The notes under the pieces were generated by a model. It was given only the letters and a program-made list of their open reading frames with translations, was not told the DNA's origin and searched no databases. The position numbers and the translations under genes are program-made. A stretch of DNA of 64,000 bases. It comes from Tatumella sp. JGM91. Its GTDB lineage: Bacteria > Pseudomonadota > Gammaproteobacteria > Enterobacterales > Enterobacteriaceae. Shown in pieces: positions 31,299 to 40,950 of the stretch. Position 1 is the first letter of the stretch; each line of letters opens with the position of its first letter. The stretch is from assembly GCF_018257575.1 (NCBI RefSeq), contig NZ_JAERJP010000005.1:1-64000 (forward strand). Direction: 5' to 3'.

Positions 31299-31690
31299 CA
31301 AATGATGAATTTATACGGCGTGTCATTGGCAGGCCGTGGGCTAACCGCGCCTGTAGTTTCAGTCAGATGGATTGCTGGGGCCTTGTTGTTCTCTATTACC
31401 GGCATGTTCTGAATAAAGAATTGCATCACATTCCGGGCTACGAGTCAGAGTCTGATTTCGTTACTTGTTACACGCAGGAGCGGACACACTGGCAGGAGGT
31501 GAGCACACCGGTTCAAGGCTGTCTGGCTGTGTTCTATCGCGGCAAGCAACCATCTCATGTCGGAGTGATGATTTCACCGGGTAAGTGTCTTCACTCCATG
31601 GGTGAACAGGGCTTTGTCAGGATAGATAGTCCGCTGTCATTAACGAAGGTGTATCAAAGGGTGGAGTATCTGAAATATGGCGAGATATGA
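31295..31690 (+). CDS. Tail-tip NlpC/P60 (C40) peptidase, gpK-like
   Basis: Peptidoglycan endopeptidase that may help DNA entry. The 131-residue product has catalytic Cys27 (MDCWGLV) and His88 (PSHVGVM), as in NlpC/P60 enzymes. Unlike lambda K it lacks a JAB/MPN domain. It overlaps the tail-tip gene. Confidence 0.88.
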   Translation: MTNDEFIRRVIGRPWANRACSFSQMDCWGLVVLYYRHVLNKELHHIPGYESESDFVTCYTQERTHWQEVSTPVQGCLAVFYRGKQPSHVGVMISPGKCLHSMGEQGFVRIDSPLSLTKVYQRVEYLKYGEI

Positions 31691-34154
31691 ACTGCAGCGG
31701 CTACCGGGGTCGCCATTTGAGCGCGGAGAAATAAGTAATAACGCCCGCCTGGTTGACTGGCTTAACCAGCAGAACCTGCACAGCAATGTTGTCATAAGGA
31801 TGAATGGCCGGACGCTTGAGGATGATTTTGACCTCAATTACGTGCCTGCCAGAGATGATGTGATCGGCGTGTTTGACCAGCCTGAAGGCGGCGTTGGTAA
31901 AGTTATCACCAGCGTGCTCCGGCCTGTAACTAAAGTCCTTTCCGGTGTAATGAAACTGTTTGGCCTTTCGGCTAAAACTGGTATTCCTTCGGTATCAACA
32001 GGTGAATCATCCAACAATGACCTGACGCAACAGACCAACCGGGCGAGGTTATACAAAGGAAGGCCCAACATTTACGGGCAGGTGAGGGCATATCCTGACC
32101 TGATTCAGGAGTCGATATTTGAATATATCGACAACAAAAAGTACGTCACTGAGTGGATGGAGGTGGGTTACGGGTATTACGATATATCTTCTGTGCGATA
32201 TTCTGAATCATCTCTGACAGCTCTGGCCGGTGCCAGCTACCAGATTTATAACCCTGGTGACGTAATCGGTGACATGGCTCAGGGTTATTCATTCGATGAT
32301 GTGGACGGGCAGGAGTTGCCAGGTCTGAATGAAGATGATTCGGAGATTAAGCAGCAGGGCACTACTGATACTCTGCTTGAGGGTACATTCAGCGGTGGTC
32401 AGTTCTACGCCAGAATCAACAAAGAAACCGGATTCGATTCGTTGTATGACTCGGCCAAGCCGGTATATGTCACTGTCATTGTTAATGTCACCTATAACAC
32501 GGCGAGCGGCTCGGTAACGAAAGATGTGAGCGTACAGGGAACATTATTCCAGTCAACCATTACAGATGACGGGGCGCTGATTAATCCTGACCAGTATTAC
32601 AACTTCTGGTTCAGTAATCTATCCGGCTCTGACTACCTCTCTTTGCCGTCCGATACAACAGTGAATCTGACAAAGCTGGTAGTTACCGAGTATGTCGGCA
32701 CGACGATAGGGCCGTTCTTCGCGGCTCTTGAGTCCCAGCAGTTATGGATTCACCTCTATGCCAACCTGGGCGGCGGTTACGATGCACCGGCTAAAATTAC
32801 CTGGTGGCAGGTGGATGATGACAATAACCAGATTGCCGGAACGCAGGAAAGTATGGATGTTCCTGTACACAACTCAGGAAGTGATCAGGACTATATCTAT
32901 GTCACTGAGAAGATAACGCCTACCGCAGGTGTGGGACGCTATGCATTCAGCCTCTACCGTACCAATAACTCGCAGTCAGATTCTGTGCTGTATATCTCTG
33001 CGGCTCATGCCGTCACTATGCGCACTAATGTTGTCTATCCTGATGATACGCTGGTGAAAGTCACCGTACAGCAGACTGAGACACCGACCACGACACAGGA
33101 CAGGAAATATAACTGCCTGGCAGAGCGCATGGTTATCAGCTGGACGACATCCGGAGGAATTGACTACACGCTCAGGCCATCCCGGTCATTCGCAGATGCT
33201 GTTCTGCATGAATGGGTTGTGACGGGTAATCAGGATGCGAGCAGGCTTGATATTGCGACACTGTACGAAATATTTAACAGCCTGTCAGACCCTCAACTTG
33301 GCTATTTCGATTACACATTCTCAGATGCAGCTCAGCCGCTGGGTGAAAGACTTCAGACAATCTGTGATGTAGCCAGGGTATCGATGAACTGGATCGGCGA
33401 TACGCTGACGTTCTGGCGGGATGAGGCTGTTGCTTATCCTGAAACTGTATTCTCGCGTTCAAATATGTTCTGGGATGATTACAAAGTGGCTTACACAATG
33501 TCTCTGCCTGGCGGATTTGATGGGGTGACGCTGGACTACACGGACCCGACCAGCAATAAAAAGACATACATCTACCTTCAGATTGATGACAGTGGAATCA
33601 CTGAGGTGGGTGATGCAACGAATAATGCCAACCAAATCAGTCTGGCGGGCAGTCGGAACAAAACTCAGGCATATGACAGGGCGTATCTCGAAGCCAGGAA
33701 GATACTATATTCCAGGCTCACGATGACAGTTAAGGTGCTGGAACAGACTCAAGTTGTCAGGGGAAAAGTGGTTCAGTGTCCTGATATGTATGATAACGCA
33801 CAGCAGACCGGCTACCTGAAGGGCAGGAATGGTGACACTTTCTATACCTCTGAGAGGATAGATTTCTCTGCTGATCAGTTGTTTGTTGTTATGACCGACA
33901 GTGACGGGGCATTTCGTGGCAGGTGGCAGTGCCTGCCAGTTGAAGAAAACCCAAAGGCATTCAGTGCAAGCGCAGATCAGTTCGTACTCAATATTTACGA
34001 TGGCAGATATATCCAGTCACCATCCAGATATTTTATTGCTTCTGATTCCGATCTGAACGCAACGCTGTGGCGTGTAGATAGCGCTAAGCCTAATGGTGAT
34101 GATACTCAGACGCTGACCCTTACCGAATACTCCCCCGATATCTATCAGAATTAA
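31677..34154 (+). CDS. Tail tip/central fibre protein, J-like
   Basis: The 825-residue product begins with an I-like ubiquitin-fold domain (about 1-75, ending ARDDVIGVFDQPEGG) joined to a J-type hub (NRARLYKGRPNIYGQVRAYPDLIQE; REILEW-like inner fibronectin regions; CLAERMVISWTTSGG). Fusion of I and J functions in one chain fits its start within the peptidase gene and the absence of a separate gpI. It is shorter than lambda J, so receptor binding is left to the following fibre genes. Confidence 0.82.
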   Translation: MARYELQRLPGSPFERGEISNNARLVDWLNQQNLHSNVVIRMNGRTLEDDFDLNYVPARDDVIGVFDQPEGGVGKVITSVLRPVTKVLSGVMKLFGLSAKTGIPSVSTGESSNNDLTQQTNRARLYKGRPNIYGQVRAYPDLIQESIFEYIDNKKYVTEWMEVGYGYYDISSVRYSESSLTALAGASYQIYNPGDVIGDMAQGYSFDDVDGQELPGLNEDDSEIKQQGTTDTLLEGTFSGGQFYARINKETGFDSLYDSAKPVYVTVIVNVTYNTASGSVTKDVSVQGTLFQSTITDDGALINPDQYYNFWFSNLSGSDYLSLPSDTTVNLTKLVVTEYVGTTIGPFFAALESQQLWIHLYANLGGGYDAPAKITWWQVDDDNNQIAGTQESMDVPVHNSGSDQDYIYVTEKITPTAGVGRYAFSLYRTNNSQSDSVLYISAAHAVTMRTNVVYPDDTLVKVTVQQTETPTTTQDRKYNCLAERMVISWTTSGGIDYTLRPSRSFADAVLHEWVVTGNQDASRLDIATLYEIFNSLSDPQLGYFDYTFSDAAQPLGERLQTICDVARVSMNWIGDTLTFWRDEAVAYPETVFSRSNMFWDDYKVAYTMSLPGGFDGVTLDYTDPTSNKKTYIYLQIDDSGITEVGDATNNANQISLAGSRNKTQAYDRAYLEARKILYSRLTMTVKVLEQTQVVRGKVVQCPDMYDNAQQTGYLKGRNGDTFYTSERIDFSADQLFVVMTDSDGAFRGRWQCLPVEENPKAFSASADQFVLNIYDGRYIQSPSRYFIASDSDLNATLWRVDSAKPNGDDTQTLTLTEYSPDIYQN

Positions 34155-34221
34155 TTAATTATTTCTGCGGCCACCGATCAGATTAACTTCTGAGGATTTG
34201 CCGTATTTAAAAGGCGACAAA

Positions 34222-36072
34222 ATGGCAGATTACAAAATTCCCACCCCGACACAGAAACCTGTTCCAAGCGCTGATATCCGTGACGTAGTGTTTGCCGGTG
34301 CGAAGGTTGATGAATGGGCCACCTCTTATAATTTCACGTACACGGACAGATTTGGTAGGAGGCACTTAACAGCATCTGGTATTGAAGCTAAATTCAATGA
34401 GTCATTATCAGATCAAGAAGCCAGCTTCCAGCAATTCCTGCTCAACTCTGGCTACGAACAGTTGGCTGATTATGTCGATGGTCCTATCACCTTCACGCGG
34501 CGTAACCAGATAACCGCGTACAACGGAGAGTTTTATCGGCCTAAAGCCTCAGTTACGCTTCCATACACCACCACCGGTAATACTGTGGCCACATGGGCAA
34601 CAGACAAAGATAACTTTGTTGCGGTGGGTGATGCGGCACTGAGGCAGGAAATATTCCCCACAGAAAAGAAAACCCCGCAGGAAATAGGACTGCAAAGAAG
34701 CATGTTCGACATACTTCCTTCGCCATTAAATCTCTGGGGTACAGCCGGAATAGCGTTCGGTGGTGAAGAAAACAGAGGCGCTCTGCTGATCGACGAGAAA
34801 GGCAGGCTGAAAACTTTATCGAGTGTGGGTGGCCTCCAGTCAGGTTCCGGCCTGATGTTCGCAACGGTAGAGAACTACGGCACTCAGCAAGGTAAATTCC
34901 CGGATAAAGTGCTTCGATTACCTTCAGACGGTCTTGAGTCGGATAATACCTCACCTTCGGTAATATTTTCTTATAACACTGATGGCTCTCCAAGATTATT
35001 TGTTGTCAACCCTCGTCAGTATGGTCAATACGGCTGGCCGGAATCAGATGCTGGATATGACGGGTCATTATTATCATCAGGAATCGGGTCTATTTACCGG
35101 GAGCTTGTCTGGTCTGACAACGCGAGAAGCACGGCATTCGGAAGCTATGAACCAAAACTGATAGCAAGAAATGAAGGAACAACAGTTCAGTACATGCCAC
35201 TTGTAACCTGGGACGTGTCAGGCGGAACCCCGTGGGGTGGTGATATTGAGCTTTTACTCACTACATCGAAAACAGCAACATATGCGGTAACCAGCCTCAG
35301 GGTCCGGGCAAATATGCAACTGATTTCAGGGAAAACAATCTCTGTATTAACCGCCGCTGACTGGTCGAGAATTATAGAGAGCTATTTTGATGGTCCGTAT
35401 AATATGCTGCGCTCTGTTGATTCAAATGGTGCGTATTTTGATGCTATAGGCTTGGGTGTTAGTTATAACTCAACTGCGGGCACTGTAACTCTGTACCTCA
35501 CACTGCCAACATCAGGTAGTCAGTCGGGAATATATATTTCTCCGGTATTTATCGGAAATTCTTCTAAAATGGTCGTCAATTACTCAGCATCAAGAGTTAC
35601 AACGATTCCATCCGGATTAATATTGTTGTCAAACTCCATGATGTGGAATGGTGCAAATTCCGGGCGTTCTAATGATGGCTCCATTGTTGCATCTGATATT
35701 CACGCCAGAGTATCTAATGATACGGCATGGGCCTCCACCCGCCCCGACATTCTTTATGACGGGTATGTCGCTGCGGGTAATGGAACAGTGAGGTGCGCAT
35801 TTGATGAAACAATAAGAATTACTCGGACAGGTACAGGCACCTACCAAATCAGCGGGATGTCATCGGCATGGAATAGCTGGAAAGTGCGCCCACCGAAAGA
35901 CCAGTCAGGAAATGATTTGGCGATTGTTGAAGTGTCTGGGTCAGGGGCCACTTTAACTATTAGTGTTTATGCAATCTCCTATACAGTATCAGGCTCATCC
36001 GCCACAAGAGGAAAAGGTACTTTGATTGATATTCCTTCTTATTCATGGGTTGATGTGAACGGGGTTAATTAA
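34222..36072 (+). CDS. Tail fibre/spike base protein
   Basis: The 616-residue product starts with an adaptor motif seen in phage tailspikes (DYKIPTPTQKPVPSADIRDV and FAGAKVDEWATS, residues 3-38) followed by a head domain (TYTDRFGRRHLTASGIE). The remainder is beta-rich with many Ser/Thr/Gly. ATG 34222 is supported by AAGGCG. Its stop overlaps the next gene start (TAATG), so the two spike proteins are made together, probably one carrying the other. Confidence 0.75.
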   Translation: MADYKIPTPTQKPVPSADIRDVVFAGAKVDEWATSYNFTYTDRFGRRHLTASGIEAKFNESLSDQEASFQQFLLNSGYEQLADYVDGPITFTRRNQITAYNGEFYRPKASVTLPYTTTGNTVATWATDKDNFVAVGDAALRQEIFPTEKKTPQEIGLQRSMFDILPSPLNLWGTAGIAFGGEENRGALLIDEKGRLKTLSSVGGLQSGSGLMFATVENYGTQQGKFPDKVLRLPSDGLESDNTSPSVIFSYNTDGSPRLFVVNPRQYGQYGWPESDAGYDGSLLSSGIGSIYRELVWSDNARSTAFGSYEPKLIARNEGTTVQYMPLVTWDVSGGTPWGGDIELLLTTSKTATYAVTSLRVRANMQLISGKTISVLTAADWSRIIESYFDGPYNMLRSVDSNGAYFDAIGLGVSYNSTAGTVTLYLTLPTSGSQSGIYISPVFIGNSSKMVVNYSASRVTTIPSGLILLSNSMMWNGANSGRSNDGSIVASDIHARVSNDTAWASTRPDILYDGYVAAGNGTVRCAFDETIRITRTGTGTYQISGMSSAWNSWKVRPPKDQSGNDLAIVEVSGSGATLTISVYAISYTVSGSSATRGKGTLIDIPSYSWVDVNGVN

Positions 36073-37613
36073 TGAATAATTATTACATTGATAGTAATTC
36101 AAAGGCTGCGGGCAATGGCTCCATTACCGCACCATTCCAAAGCCTGAGTGATTTTTTTGCTTTATCCTCTGTTTCTCACCCTGTGACTTTAAACCTTAAG
36201 CGCGGAAGTGTATTTGTCGGAAATTTCGAAGACACAAGTAAGCTTCTCTATAACCAGACAAATGATATGTCATATATAACATCTTATGGGGACCCTTCTT
36301 TGGGTATGCCTGTAATTACAAGACAAAGCACAACAAAGCAGTCATTCTGCACCAGAAAAGTGAGAAATTTAACTGTCGAAGATGATATATGTTTTTTTCA
36401 TGACCAGAAGTCAGAGCTGATACGAATCGCTCCCTGCGGTCTGTCATCAACAGACAGAAGCGCTAACGTATGGTTTAAATCACTGGTCATGGGATCGCCT
36501 GGAACAATCCCCGGCTACAGGAGTGACTCAGGAACTGACTACTGCATGTATATGCAGCAGAATCCACAGGATGGAACGACGAACCTTGTGGGTGACTTCT
36601 GGGGCATGGATGGAGCAAGGTTTGATAATTTAATTCGCGGGTGCTGGCTCCTCGGGATGGGCGGTGGAAGCAATGGCGGCCTTCAGGATTTTACAGGCCA
36701 GTCGAAAGGGGTACAGGCTAAGAATTGCAGCTTCACACGCATTGGTATGGATTTCTGCGTGCTGTCAGGTATTTCATCTAATCTGGACCCCAAATATCAG
36801 GGGGTGGATGAATACACGTCTGGAATATGGAATTGCCGGGGTAGCGGGCTTACCCTGGCTGGCCAGATGACCTACTCCGTGGCGTTCTGGTGGTCGGGCT
36901 GTCATCAGTTACATGTTCATGACAACACTGTCGTGGGAATAGGGCCATCCAAAACTGACAGACAACCTTTCGACTTCGACGTTCGAAGCTGGAATTGCCT
37001 TGTTGAAGATTGCTATTCAGCGGGATGTGGTGGCGGGTCGGTAATGGCCGTTACATGGGCATCACAGACCACCGCCAAGCCTGATTCCGAAACAGATGAT
37101 GACTGGTATGTCAAAAAAATGTTCGGCAATGGTAATAACACGATAAGAAACTGCACATCATTTAATGACGGGATAGATAAATATAAAATTTCCACGCAGG
37201 GTATTGTGTATAACTTCATGATAGAAAATATGACTATCATAGATACCCAGTCCACTAAAGCAATTATTATAAATGTTAATGCCAGCTCCCCCGGTATTAA
37301 CTCAACAGACCCGTTATGGGGTACTAAAATAAATAACAGCATATTTCATTATACAAACGTGAGTGAGTATGCAAGGACCTGGGATACAGCAAGCGTGGCT
37401 AACTCACAGAAACTGTCGGTATTCACGAAGAATAATCTTTACTTTAATGGTTTAGCTCCGACGGCAATGCCGTCAGCGAGTGACGGAGGTAGCAATACTT
37501 ATGTTGACAGCCAGTTCGCATTTCTTCCAGAATCACAACCAAGCTCTCAGAGTCAGGCTAAACTATTAATACCAGTAACTTCATCTCCGGCATTTGGCCT
37601 TGGAAACAGCTAA
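36072..37613 (+). CDS. Beta-helix tailspike, probable polysaccharide depolymerase
   Basis: The 513-residue product shows repeated short beta turns of right-handed parallel beta-helices (KNCSFTRIGMDFCV; VHDNTVVGI; VEDCYSAGCGGGS; IRNCTSFNDG; NNSIFHYTN) and opens with YYIDSNSKAAGNGSITAPFQSL, the start used by many pectate-lyase-like proteins. It lacks a tail-attachment domain of its own, so it must bind the upstream 616-residue protein. Cleavage of capsule or O-antigen is inferred from fold and place. Confidence 0.75.
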   Translation: MNNYYIDSNSKAAGNGSITAPFQSLSDFFALSSVSHPVTLNLKRGSVFVGNFEDTSKLLYNQTNDMSYITSYGDPSLGMPVITRQSTTKQSFCTRKVRNLTVEDDICFFHDQKSELIRIAPCGLSSTDRSANVWFKSLVMGSPGTIPGYRSDSGTDYCMYMQQNPQDGTTNLVGDFWGMDGARFDNLIRGCWLLGMGGGSNGGLQDFTGQSKGVQAKNCSFTRIGMDFCVLSGISSNLDPKYQGVDEYTSGIWNCRGSGLTLAGQMTYSVAFWWSGCHQLHVHDNTVVGIGPSKTDRQPFDFDVRSWNCLVEDCYSAGCGGGSVMAVTWASQTTAKPDSETDDDWYVKKMFGNGNNTIRNCTSFNDGIDKYKISTQGIVYNFMIENMTIIDTQSTKAIIINVNASSPGINSTDPLWGTKINNSIFHYTNVSEYARTWDTASVANSQKLSVFTKNNLYFNGLAPTAMPSASDGGSNTYVDSQFAFLPESQPSSQSQAKLLIPVTSSPAFGLGNS

Positions 37614-37622
37614 GGACAACTT

Positions 37623-37934
37623 ATGGCCTTCCCATCCCCCGCAAACGACTACATCGAGGCACGACTGACACCCAACCTTGTTATGGGCATCACTGAATCG
37701 TCAATCATCATCCCGACCGACGAGGGCTACGCTGTAGTCGAGCCTGGCATACCGGCAAAAGCGGGGAGAGTGGTTCTGCTCGATCTGGCCGGTCAGTCTA
37801 AGATGTTTGCGACAGTCGGCGCTGGCCGGTTCATTACTGACGGTGGAATCATTGAGGGGGATGCGCTGGATGATACGCGGGTGATTGGGGTCGTGACGTT
37901 TATGGTGAAAGATATAGCGAGAGGGGTTGGATAA
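37623..37934 (+). CDS. Small tail-end protein of unknown function
   Basis: The 103-residue product (MAFPSPANDYIEARLTPN; VLLDLAGQSKMFATVGAGRFITDGGIIEGDAL, part) belongs to a type I know from the ends of enterobacterial prophage tail modules. It resembles LexA/S24-like beta folds without catalytic residues. It is the last recognisable phage gene. Confidence 0.65.
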   Translation: MAFPSPANDYIEARLTPNLVMGITESSIIIPTDEGYAVVEPGIPAKAGRVVLLDLAGQSKMFATVGAGRFITDGGIIEGDALDDTRVIGVVTFMVKDIARGVG

Positions 37935-38214
37935 AACCCACTTCTTTCAGCGTTTGTGGGTATAAATACGGGCATAAATTTATACCTACTAATTTATTGG
38001 ATTTTTAATCATGGACTTACAGATGAATGAGGCGTCTGCAGGGGACACCATATCGACATCCAGCTACATCTCCCCTAGTCTACAAAACCCCATCAAACCA
38101 TGATTATTAAAGGATTTTCGTTATCCTGACGTCCAGTTGCATCTATTGAAATCCAGTGCATGTATGGGGCATAATCCGGGGCACTTCCGGTTCGATGTAA
38201 AATATGCCCCCAAA
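37935..38214. other. Prophage right-end spacer
   Basis: This stretch holds a hairpin ACCCAC...GTGGGT (about 37936-37963) after the last tail gene and a mirrored GGTATAAAT/ATTTATACC pair (37964-37996), perhaps part of an attachment or excision region. I see no credible gene and no tRNA. Confidence 0.35.
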
Positions 38215-38370
38215 ATGAATAGAAACGTCCGCGACAAACTCTCAGCACAAACCTGTAAGACAGCCAAACCCAAAGAGAAAAGTTACAAACTCTCTGACGG
38301 TGGCGGCTTGTATCTGGAAGTATCCCCGACAGGTTCCAAATACTGGCGTATGAAGTCTCGGCTCCTATAA
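38215..38370 (+). pseudogene. N-terminal fragment of a P4-type integrase
   Basis: The 51-codon frame carries the arm-binding domain start of P4-like tyrosine integrases (KLSAQTCKTAKPKEKSYKLSDGGGLYLEV, part, then GSKYWRMK) and ends at a stop soon after the WR motif, lacking all catalytic residues. It marks the end of a former integrative element, possibly this prophage or an older island. Confidence 0.85.
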
Positions 38371-38402
38371 AAATAACGTAATAAAAGATATTCGAAAATT
38401 AG

Positions 38403-38657
38403 TCAATAATGGTAGCGGCAGGATGCAATCAACAGAGAATCATCGCTTACAGCGTAAACAAATCGATGTTCTGACGTTATCCTGCGCGACCAAAACCCAG
38501 CAAGATGGTGCTTTAGTGGCTCTGGTTTACCCTTCCCCTCAAACGGAGTTCTACTGGCATCCTTGATCAGTTCATTGATCTTTTTGACTGTTTTTTTATC
38601 TGTATCTTGCCAGTAAAGGTAATCTTCCCACGCCTCTTCAGACCACGTCAGCTTCAC
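38403..38657 (-). CDS. yoeB: YoeB toxin (ribosome-dependent mRNA interferase)
   Basis: The 84-residue product is the same length as E. coli YoeB. It has the RelE/YoeB fold pattern [54 protein letters not shown] and ends in CRYHY, with catalytic Arg, His83 and Tyr84. YoeB cuts mRNA at the ribosomal A site. It overlaps yefM by four bases. Confidence 0.95.
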   Translation of the reverse strand: MKLTWSEEAWEDYLYWQDTDKKTVKKINELIKDASRTPFEGKGKPEPLKHHLAGFWSRRITSEHRFVYAVSDDSLLIASCRYHY

Positions 38658-38905
38658 TCAATGATGCCTCTTTCTACACCATTGCCGCTTTTCAGGCTGT
38701 CGACTGAATCCATTAGCCGACGGGCATTTTTTGGGGATCGCAGTAAATAAGCAGTTTCTTCGAGTGAATTGTATTCCTCAAGTGACATCAAAACACACGA
38801 CTCACCGTTCTGCCGGGTAATCAAAACAGGGGCTCTGTCTTCGACGGTCTTAACCATTGTGGCAGAAAGATTCTGCCGCGCTTCACTGTAGCTAATAGCT
38901 CTCAT
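38654..38905 (-). CDS. yefM: YefM antitoxin (Phd/YefM family)
   Basis: The 83-residue product opens with [31 protein letters not shown] and holds the [11 protein letters not shown] motif, both typical for YefM. It neutralises YoeB and represses the operon. I take the ATG that gives the usual length; an in-frame upstream start would add 32 unrelated residues. TGTACA operators lie just upstream. Confidence 0.95.
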   Translation of the reverse strand: MRAISYSEARQNLSATMVKTVEDRAPVLITRQNGESCVLMSLEEYNSLEETAYLLRSPKNARRLMDSVDSLKSGNGVERGIIE

Positions 38906-38929
38906 GTCATATGCTCCTATTGGTGCAAT

Positions 38930-38947
38930 TGTACAACTCAATGTACA
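38930..38947 (-). promoter_or_regulatory. YefM operator (two TGTACA palindromes)
   Basis: TGTACA at 38930-38935 (within TTGTACAA) and 38942-38947, 12 bases centre to centre, the known core and spacing of YefM/YoeB binding in E. coli. Confidence 0.8.
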
Positions 38948-39063
38948 ATTAAACCAATAAGTAGTAAACCGGTATTTACCATAACGCCCTATTGTGCGCA
39001 CAATGACCGAAGCCTCTGTGTCAGCTTATCAGTCTCGTTAAGCTAAATTTCAACAGGACTACC

Positions 39064-39186
39064 ATGATTGAGAAAAGTAGCGAGGGAAAAGCCGCTCAGT
39101 GCACAAACATGTCAGAGCTCAGAACTGAAATTGATCGTATCGACCGTGAGATGATCTCATTAGTGGACACGCGATTAAGTGAGTAA
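39064..39186 (+). pseudogene. Truncated chorismate mutase (AroQ type) fragment
   Basis: The 40-codon frame contains MSELRTEIDRIDREMISLVDTRLSE, the first helix of AroQ-type chorismate mutases or isochorismate lyases, and stops before the rest of the domain. The IS3-type remnant starts 24 bases later, so insertion probably broke the gene. Confidence 0.6.
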
Positions 39187-39209
39187 ACTCTCAGACAGAG
39201 GTGACTCAC

Positions 39210-39599
39210 ATGACTAAATCAGTAACCGTAAGTAAGCAACCACGTAAACAGCATTATCCTGAATTTCACCGCGAAACCCTTAAACTTGCAGAGCGCATCG
39301 GCGTTGCTGCCGCTGCCCGTGAACTTAGTTTTTATGAGTCTCAGCTTTATGTCTGGCGCAGCAAAATATAGCAGCAGAAAACCTCTTCCGAACGGGAGAA
39401 TGAACTGGCTGCCGAAAATGCCCGCCTGAAGCGCCAGCCGGCGGAGCGGGACGAAGAGATGCGTGCAGTGGTATTTAATTATATTGAATGTGATTATAAT
39501 TGCTGGTGTCGCTACAGTGCCCGTGGTGGCCTCAGCCCGGAACAATTTGAAAACGAAAACCTCGCTTAGGGCTGTGTCCACATTACGTGGGTAGGATCA
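39210..39599 (+). mobile_element. IS3-family remnant with internal deletion (orfA start fused to orfB end)
   Basis: The frame starts as an IS3-family OrfA (KQPRKQHYPEFHRETLKLAERIGVAAAARELS), has an in-frame TAG at 39369, continues with the OrfA leucine-zipper ([15 protein letters not shown]), and then jumps to an OrfB C-terminus ([11 protein letters not shown]...[14 protein letters not shown]). About 800 bases of orfB with the DDE residues are missing. A right-end inverted repeat is visible at about 39572-39599 (CCACATTACGTGGGTAGGAT). No intact left end is seen. It cannot transpose by itself. Confidence 0.85.
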
Positions 39600-39628
39600 C
39601 AGACGGTTGATAACAGGAGACCATTATT

Positions 39629-40111
39629 TTGCCTGATAATGTGGACGAAAAACGAACGCCGGTACCGCCATTTACTCTCGAATCCGCAATTCAGAAAGTA
39701 CGTCTTGCTGAAGATGGATGGAATAGTCGTGATGCTGAAAAGGTGTCTTTAGCATATTCATTGAATACTAAATGGCGAAACCGGACAGAGTTCGTAAGTA
39801 ATCGTGAAGAAGCCAGGCGTTTCCTTTCCGGAAAATGGAATAAAGAACGGGAATACCGACTTATTAAGGAATTATGGGCATTTAATGAGTATCGTATTTC
39901 CGTACGATATGCCTACGAATGGCACGATGATTCGGGTAACTGGTTTCGCTCTTATGGTAATGAAAATTGGGAATTTGATAATAATGGTTTAATGACTAAC
40001 CGCTATGCATGTATCAACGATATGCCAATAAAAGAGTCAGAGAGAAAATTTCACTGGCCTCTTGGCAGGCGTCCTGATGATCATCCTGAGCTATCAGAGC
40101 TAGGACTATAA
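39629..40111 (+). CDS. DUF1348 / NTF2-like (SnoaL-type) protein
   Basis: The 160-residue product matches the DUF1348 pattern: [50 protein letters not shown], and [10 protein letters not shown]. It is a cone-shaped NTF2-like fold used for small-molecule binding or turnover; the substrate is unknown. The start is TTG 39629 with CAGGAGA eight bases upstream. Confidence 0.85.
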   Translation: MPDNVDEKRTPVPPFTLESAIQKVRLAEDGWNSRDAEKVSLAYSLNTKWRNRTEFVSNREEARRFLSGKWNKEREYRLIKELWAFNEYRISVRYAYEWHDDSGNWFRSYGNENWEFDNNGLMTNRYACINDMPIKESERKFHWPLGRRPDDHPELSELGL

Positions 40112-40266
40112 CCGTATCGTGCAGATAACCATTTAACATAAAGCGATCTATTACCTGGTTCCGGATGGGACGTCCATCATGCTGTTCTACAACGTTTTTG
40201 GACGATAACCGAAGGTTAAACCTGAGGGCGCTGGCTGGCCGATCGCTTTCTATAAGGTGTCAGATA

Positions 40267-40677
40267 ATGAGCCAGATTGAAGCGTTAAAAGCGAAATACC
40301 CGGAAGCACAAACATGGTCAATAGGAGACAGTGCTGAGCTTGCCGACCAACTAGCCGGGCTCGTTAAGAATGGAATAAAAACAGCTTCTTGCGGCTCGTT
40401 CGCCTCATATAAAAAAGAAATATCTCCTCCTGGAATTGGCAGTTGTAATATTATTCTCAATGGTCAGGATCAGCCTGTCTGTGTGATTCGAATAACATCT
40501 CTATCCCTGGTTCGTTTTTCTGACGTCACTGAAGAGTTTGCCAGGAAAGAAGGCGAAGGAGATTTGAGCCTTGAGTACTGGAGATCTGAACATAAACGAT
40601 TTTTTACCGAAATGGGGTGTTACTCAGAAGATATGGAACTTGTAGCAGAAGAGTTTGAACTGGTTGAAGTTCTATAA
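40267..40677 (+). CDS. ASCH-domain protein, YhfF-like
   Basis: The 136-residue product has the ASCH pattern: TWSIGDSAELADQLAGLVKNGIKTASCGS (8-38), ILNGQDQPVCVIRITSLSLVRFSDVTEEFARKEGEGDLSLEYWRSEHKRFF (in parts). ASCH domains bind RNA or modified nucleotides; some hydrolyse N4-acetylcytidine. ATG 40267 is chosen by comparison with YhfF-type starts. Confidence 0.85.
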   Translation: MSQIEALKAKYPEAQTWSIGDSAELADQLAGLVKNGIKTASCGSFASYKKEISPPGIGSCNIILNGQDQPVCVIRITSLSLVRFSDVTEEFARKEGEGDLSLEYWRSEHKRFFTEMGCYSEDMELVAEEFELVEVL

Positions 40678-40750
40678 GCCGGAAGCGATCATTTAACATA
40701 CGTTTTTGAAGCCGTCGGCTCAGGTGCCCGGCTGAAACAGAGACCATCCT

Positions 40751-40778
40751 GCCTGAGGGCTTACAATGCCCCTCAGGC
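40751..40778 (+). terminator. Hairpin downstream of the ASCH gene
   Basis: GCCTGAGGG/CCCTCAGGC, a perfect nine-base stem without a clear T-run; probable terminator or mRNA 3'-end structure in the 273-base gap before the DUF4432 gene. Confidence 0.5.
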
Positions 40779-40824
40779 TATAGCTCCCGGCAGCTTATCA
40801 GTGTAATTATTCTTAATGTTTTAT

Positions 40825-40880
40825 TGTGGCGTAATTCACATAACTGCATCCGGAAACCATTGGCAGTGATAACTGTCACA
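40825..40880 (+). promoter_or_regulatory. Two CRP-like sites upstream of the DUF4432 gene
   Basis: TGTGG-CGTAAT-TCACA (40825-40840) and AGTGA-TAACTG-TCACA (40865-40880) each match nine of ten core bases of TGTGA-N6-TCACA. They are 40 bases apart, close to four helical turns, and 70-125 bases before the start codon. Confidence 0.6.
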
Positions 40881-40950
40881 CTTTTATTGTGCGTGACTTT
40901 GTAATCTTTCCTCTCTGAAGCTAAATCAATTCAGCCGGAAGGGTGGAAAA

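Noticed and set aside
38011-38103. 30-codon frame between the tail genes and the integrase fragment
   Set aside because: Short, no ribosome site, composition not protein-like.
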